Shown one piece after another: positions 60,059 to 64,000 of a stretch of DNA of 64,000 nucleotides (its first letter is position 1; each line of letters starts with the position of its first letter). Position numbers and translations under genes: made by a program. Location of the stretch: positions 1,761,985 through 1,825,984 of the forward strand of contig NZ_KB900609.1 in the NCBI RefSeq assembly GCF_000379105.1, in the 5' to 3' direction. Origin of the DNA: Methylobacterium sp. WSM2598. Lineage in GTDB: Bacteria; Pseudomonadota; Alphaproteobacteria; Rhizobiales; Beijerinckiaceae. A model generated the notes under the pieces. It was not told where the DNA came from. It ran no database searches and saw only the letters and a list, made by a program, of their open reading frames with translations.

Positions 60059-60415
60059 ATGCGTCAGTTCATCCTCGGTGCCGCCCTCGCGCTGCTCGCC
60101 CCCCTGACGGCGCAGGCGCAGGACGCCGCCGCCGGCGAGAAGCTGTTCTCGCAGTGCAAGGCCTGCCACGCCTTCGGCAAGAACGGCGTCGGCCCCGACC
60201 TGAAGGGCGTCGTCGGGCGCAAGGCCGGCACCCACGAGGGCTACAGCTACTCCGCCGCGCTCAAGGATTCGGGCCTGACCTGGGACGAGGCCACCATGCA
60301 CAAGTGGCTCGCCAACCCGAAGGGCCTGGTCTCCGGCACCAAGATGATCTACGCCGGACTCAAGGAAGACAAGAAGATCGACGACCTCGTCGCCTACTTG
60401 AAGACCCAGCAGTAA
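60059..60415 (+). CDS. Soluble class I cytochrome c
   Basis: A 118-residue periplasmic electron carrier. Signal peptide MRQFILGAALALLAPLTAQA, heme site CKACH at residues 33-37 and axial Met in GTKMIYAG near residue 97. Size and GPDLKGVVGRKAG match mitochondrial-type c2/c550 cytochromes. The leader has CGGAGGG six bases before the ATG. Candidate partners are periplasmic alcohol dehydrogenases or the terminal oxidase. It ends in a strong intrinsic terminator. Confidence 0.93.
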   Translation: MRQFILGAALALLAPLTAQAQDAAAGEKLFSQCKACHAFGKNGVGPDLKGVVGRKAGTHEGYSYSAALKDSGLTWDEATMHKWLANPKGLVSGTKMIYAGLKEDKKIDDLVAYLKTQQ

Positions 60416-60438
60416 GATCGCGGCCCGCAAGGGTTCGG

Positions 60439-60466
60439 CCCCGTCGCGCGCGCGGCGGGGTTTTTT
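60439..60466 (+). terminator. Intrinsic terminator of the cytochrome c gene
   Basis: CCCCGTCGC and GCGGCGGGG form a 9-bp stem (one G-U pair) with a GCGC loop, followed directly by six T. This is the best factor-independent terminator in the window, 24 bp after the stop. Confidence 0.92.
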
Positions 60467-60617
60467 GTTTGGCTTGTTCGTCTCGGGCGAGTGGTCAATT
60501 TGGCTTGCGTTCCCTTGGGCTTGTGGCCCCTTGGGCTTGTGGCCCAGGGCCCGATCCGGGGCGGGCGGGGCGCTGCGGCGCCTCATCCGACATCCGGTCG
60601 ATGGCGTTGCCATCTCC

Positions 60618-60673
60618 CATTTCGGCCATGCGGATGTCGGCTTCGCTCAGGCGCCGCGCACAGGCGCCGCGCA
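60618..60673 (-). repeat. Element B, copy 5, with a small internal duplication
   Basis: On the minus strand it reads GAGCGAAGCCGACATCCGCA, as in copy 2. The 13-mer CAGGCGCCGCGCA is present twice in tandem (60648-60660 and 60661-60673), showing slippage within the element. It follows element A copy 5 in the direction of the flavoprotein gene. Confidence 0.75.
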
Positions 60674-60678
60674 GGATC

Positions 60679-60719
60679 CTGATCCGGGAGCCGCTTCGAC
60701 CAAGCGGATCCCGGATCAG
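60679..60719. repeat. Element A, copy 5
   Basis: A 41-bp near-palindrome: CTGATCCGGGAGCCGCTT pairs with AAGCGGATCCCGGATCAG, one mismatch, five-base loop. The outermost bases include the TGA stop (60716-60718) of the PPOX flavoprotein gene. Confidence 0.88.
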
Positions 60720-61324
60720 TAGAGCCGGGTGCGGTAGCTCTCCTCGATGGCCCGCTCCGCTTCGGCCGCGTCCTCGCCGGCGATCTGGTCCGCGAGGATG
60801 CACCCGAGCGTCGGGAAGCGCGCGCGCTCGACCCGCGCCTCCGGCGCCCAGAGTTGCGCGCGCATCGCGGCCTTCCCGCAATGGAAGAATACCTCCTCGA
60901 CCGCGACGATCAGGCCCGCCACCGGCGCGCGCCCGGCCACCGCCAGCGGCGCGAGCAGGGCGGGGTCGGTGGTGAGGCGGGCGCGGCCGTTCACGCGCAG
61001 CATCTCGTCGATGCCCGGCACCAGGAAGAGCAACCCGACCTGCGGGTTCTCGGCGACGTTCAGCATCGTGTCGACCCGCCGGTTGCCGGGCCGGTCCGGG
61101 ATCACCAGCGTGGCGTCGTCCGGCGCGGCGACGAAGCCGGGCGCGTCGCCGCGCGGGGTGGCGTCGCCCCGCCCCGCCGCGTCCGCGGAGGCGATCACCA
61201 GGAAGGGCGAGAGCGCGATGAAGGCGCGCGCGTGGGCGTCGAGGCGCGCGAGCTGCTTGTTCACGGCCCGCGGGCTCGGTTCCCCGTAATGGCGGCGGAT
61301 CGCCTCGCGGCTGGTCTCGGTCAT
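60716..61324 (-). CDS. PPOX-type flavoprotein (pyridoxamine 5'-phosphate oxidase fold)
   Basis: A 202-residue FMN-binding split-barrel protein. The FMN site region is FVAAPDDATLVIPDRPGNRR and NPQVGLLFLVPG; an N-terminal helical segment (REAIRRHYGEP) and ending EESYRTRLY match the family sometimes called MSMEG_1061-type. It is not expected to be the vitamin B6 enzyme; substrates of such proteins are mostly unknown. The stop lies in element A copy 5. Confidence 0.85.
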   Translation of the reverse strand: MTETSREAIRRHYGEPSPRAVNKQLARLDAHARAFIALSPFLVIASADAAGRGDATPRGDAPGFVAAPDDATLVIPDRPGNRRVDTMLNVAENPQVGLLFLVPGIDEMLRVNGRARLTTDPALLAPLAVAGRAPVAGLIVAVEEVFFHCGKAAMRAQLWAPEARVERARFPTLGCILADQIAGEDAAEAERAIEESYRTRLY

Positions 61325-61448
61325 GGCTGCGGCCGTCCCTCTCCCGGAGCGGCGAAGCCTATGGGGATTCCCCGGGCGTGTCGCCGTCGCCGCGGGCAGG
61401 GCCCGCGCCGGGGGCGCCCCGCCGCCCGGGGGCTCGCGCGCCCCCGGA

Positions 61449-64000
<2,552 letters not shown>

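Overview
The window is a high-GC stretch of an alphaproteobacterial chromosome, most likely Methylobacterium or a close relative. The reasons are a Cys-type molybdenum formate dehydrogenase operon, a methylmalonyl-CoA mutase, a cyclic beta-glucan exporter of the NdvA type, Rhizobiales-type outer-membrane barrels, a DUF6894 protein and a CtrA-type TTAA-N7-TTAA box. No plasmid, phage or insertion-sequence genes were seen. Coding density is high, and many genes are joined by 4-nt GTGA or ATGA overlaps.

Region by region: 1-9939 is a formate dehydrogenase locus. On the minus strand it runs from a biotin-ligase-like protein through DUF6505, DUF6352, DUF3305, DUF3306, a TorD-type chaperone and a tiny Tat protein to the alpha and beta subunits. 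A divergent four-cluster ferredoxin-like protein faces it. 10071-16477 holds glycogen genes (glgA, a GH13 alpha-glucosidase, glgP). 16652-18671 is a MotA/TolQ plus OmpA/MotB-like pair not next to flagellar genes. 19145-22482 has a YmdB-type phosphoesterase, 5-formyl-THF cyclo-ligase preceded by a 6S RNA, and eda-kdgK of the Entner-Doudoroff pathway. 23459-28082 has glmM and three outer-membrane barrel proteins. 28159-33775 has an SDR, an HNH endonuclease, a large MscS channel and a CAP lipoprotein. 34101-37735 has motB-motA and ndvA. 38256-40649 has small hypothetical genes. 40762-44991 is a four-gene redox operon: two Mo-hydroxylase subunits, cytochrome c and a flavocytochrome-c sulfide dehydrogenase-like flavoprotein. 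45169-50148 has an Uma2 remnant, an M23 peptidase and methylmalonyl-CoA mutase. 50370-64000 has two hybrid histidine kinases (the second cut by the window edge), an HtrA protease, an amine-oxidase-like flavoprotein, a methyltransferase, glcD, a soluble cytochrome c and a PPOX flavoprotein.

The most unusual signals are three. First, five copies of a palindromic intergenic element (A), usually followed by a second stem-loop element (B), sit just after the 3' ends of genes; in three copies the palindrome includes the stop codon. Second, the formate dehydrogenase operon carries a biotin-protein-ligase-like protein that appears to have lost its catalytic motifs, inside a run of five genes joined by four GTGA overlaps. 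Third, a molybdenum hydroxylase is translationally coupled to a cytochrome c and a sulfide-dehydrogenase-like flavoprotein. All calls come from reading the sequence; no database search was run.
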